Assembly: GCA_030432455.1 (NCBI GenBank)
Contig: JAUIHC010000028.1
Span: 1-14,929, forward strand
From: Phycisphaerae bacterium
GTDB lineage: Bacteria; Planctomycetota; Phycisphaerae; Phycisphaerales; SM1A02
Reading direction: 5' to 3'
DNA: 14,929 nucleotides
Under the pieces are notes generated by a model. It searched no databases. It was not told the origin of the DNA and was given only the letters and a program-made list of their open reading frames with translations. A program made the translations under genes and the position numbers. Below are positions 14,039 through 14,929 of this stretch, in pieces; the first letter of the stretch is position 1, and the number at the start of each line of letters is the position of its first letter.

Positions 14039-14929
14039 TCAGTACGGCGTGCGAAGAAGAATCCGGCCGGGCCGGGACCGAAGATCCTCGAACATGGCTC
14101 GCAGCGACGCGGGGCCCGCGGGCGGGGCGACCGACTCGACCCAGGACGAGCCGGGCGCCGACGGGACGCCATCGAGATCGAGGATTGCGGCCCGACGAAG
14201 CGCCACCACCCGGGGAATGCCGGTCGGACGCCCGTCATCGGCGGTGGCCTCGGCTCCGATGTGCGGCTCGATGACGCGGCGGAACGTGTCATGCACGAGT
14301 CGGCGGTCCGGCGAGTCGGCGTCCAGCAGACGCCACCACCATTCGGCGACCCCGACCGCCGCGAAGTCGCGGCCGTCGAGAAGGATCTCGCGACATCGAT
14401 CGCCGACCGCCGGCGGGACCGCCGTCTCCACCGACACCCACAGCCACTGCAGGAGCCCGCGGAGGTCGAACGCCTTGAGTGGTTCGGATGACGCGAGACG
14501 GGCTTGGAGATCGGCGTGGAGACCCTCATCGGCATGCCACGCCGCGGCGACCTGGCGTCGAACCTCGATGTCCCCACCCCCTCGGGAGAAGCCGTCGGGA
14601 TCGCGCAACGAGACGTCGGTGACCGCATGCTCCAGCACGTAGTTCCACTGTCGCGAGAGATCGGTGTCCCCCATGCGAAGACCGAGTCTGGCGTGGTCGT
14701 CGAGCAGATCCTCCCACCGCGATCGCCACCGCAGGAGATCCGTGGTCGCGGCGTCGAACCGGGAACGATCGAGATCGCGTCGCGCGAGATAGAGCTGGCG
14801 CCGCCATCGCGAGTTCGTCGCGAAGATCCCCAGCAGCGTCTGGTGCCGGGTCCGCCACCGGCGTTCGAGATCCTCGATCGATCGATCGAGCACGACATGC
14901 GGGTGCGACTCCCGACGCGGATCCGACGG
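14039..14929 (-). CDS. Hypothetical protein, possibly 5'-truncated by window edge
   Basis: I do not recognise this protein. The frame stays open to the window edge; within the window the first start codon is GTG 14893 (284 residues), without a ribosome site, so the true start may lie outside. The product is soluble, Arg/Asp/Leu/Trp-rich and probably mostly helical, with clustered tryptophans (LLRWRSRWEDLL, GLLQWLWVSVE, GVAEWWWRLLD). No signal peptide, membrane helix or catalytic motif is evident. It ends 59 nt before the glycosylase start on the same strand, so the two might be cotranscribed. That it is a gene rests on its length, this position and its amino-acid composition being more protein-like than the competing frames. 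Confidence 0.6.
   Translation of the reverse strand, partial: PSDPRRESHPHVVLDRSIEDLERRWRTRHQTLLGIFATNSRWRRQLYLARRDLDRSRFDAATTDLLRWRSRWEDLLDDHARLGLRMGDTDLSRQWNYVLEHAVTDVSLRDPDGFSRGGGDIEVRRQVAAAWHADEGLHADLQARLASSEPLKAFDLRGLLQWLWVSVETAVPPAVGDRCREILLDGRDFAAVGVAEWWWRLLDADSPDRRLVHDTFRRVIEPHIGAEATADDGRPTGIPRVVALRRAAILDLDGVPSAPGSSWVESVAPPAGPASLRAMFEDLRSRPGRILLRTPY

Noticed and set aside
12604..14898. 764-codon open frame on the minus strand
   Set aside because: It spans the HEPN gene antisense and the glycosylase and hypothetical genes in the wrong frame. Composition is Arg/Ser/Gly-rich with no recognisable domain.

Overview
This is a very GC-rich (near 70% by eye) bacterial window with tightly packed genes. 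Start/stop overlaps (ATGA, GTGA), strong GGAGG-type ribosome sites and the protein families (ImuA/ImuB/DnaE2 mutasome, secretin-like domain, DUF3500, SMUG1-type glycosylase) suggest Planctomycetota, perhaps a Phycisphaerae-like lineage. That placement is an inference; no ribosomal RNA or other marker gene is present. I see no insertion sequence, prophage or CRISPR array.

Left part (1-4698, all minus strand): a DNA-damage and translesion block. A SRAP/HMCES-family abasic-site sensor (3907-4698) is followed by imuA (about 1981-3582), imuB (276-2267) and the beginning of dnaE2 (1-279, running off the window). imuB and dnaE2 overlap as ATGA. The imuA frame runs 287 nt into imuB. A candidate promoter overlaps the SRAP stop codon, with an inverted repeat at the predicted transcription start. 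A perfect 22-bp palindrome lies just before imuA. ImuB carries a four-copy pentapeptide repeat in its C-terminal region.

Middle (4749-9007): a plus-strand gene encodes an exported or anchored protein that joins a secretin-like segment to a class I SAM methyltransferase. It converges with, and overlaps by 41 nt, a minus-strand cytoplasmic hybrid histidine kinase (three PAS-like regions, HisKA, HATPase, receiver). Ahead of the kinase is a 35-residue single-membrane-segment peptide, and ahead of that a tRNA-Leu(CAA).

Right part (9094-14929): a minus-strand pair, a DUF3500 protein and an LplT-like MFS carrier, is joined by a GTGA overlap. Divergent from it is a plus-strand pair, a GDPD/PI-PLC-like phosphodiesterase and a HEPN-domain protein. 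The HEPN gene converges with, and overlaps by 34 nt, a minus-strand SMUG1-type uracil-DNA glycosylase. An unrecognised minus-strand gene reaches the right edge.

The clearest functional theme is DNA damage: SRAP, ImuA, ImuB and DnaE2 in one run, with a base-excision glycosylase about 9 kb away. A weaker theme is lipid or envelope turnover (LplT-like carrier next to a GDPD-like enzyme). GATC is strongly over-represented on hand count, a window-wide signal that no single gene explains.
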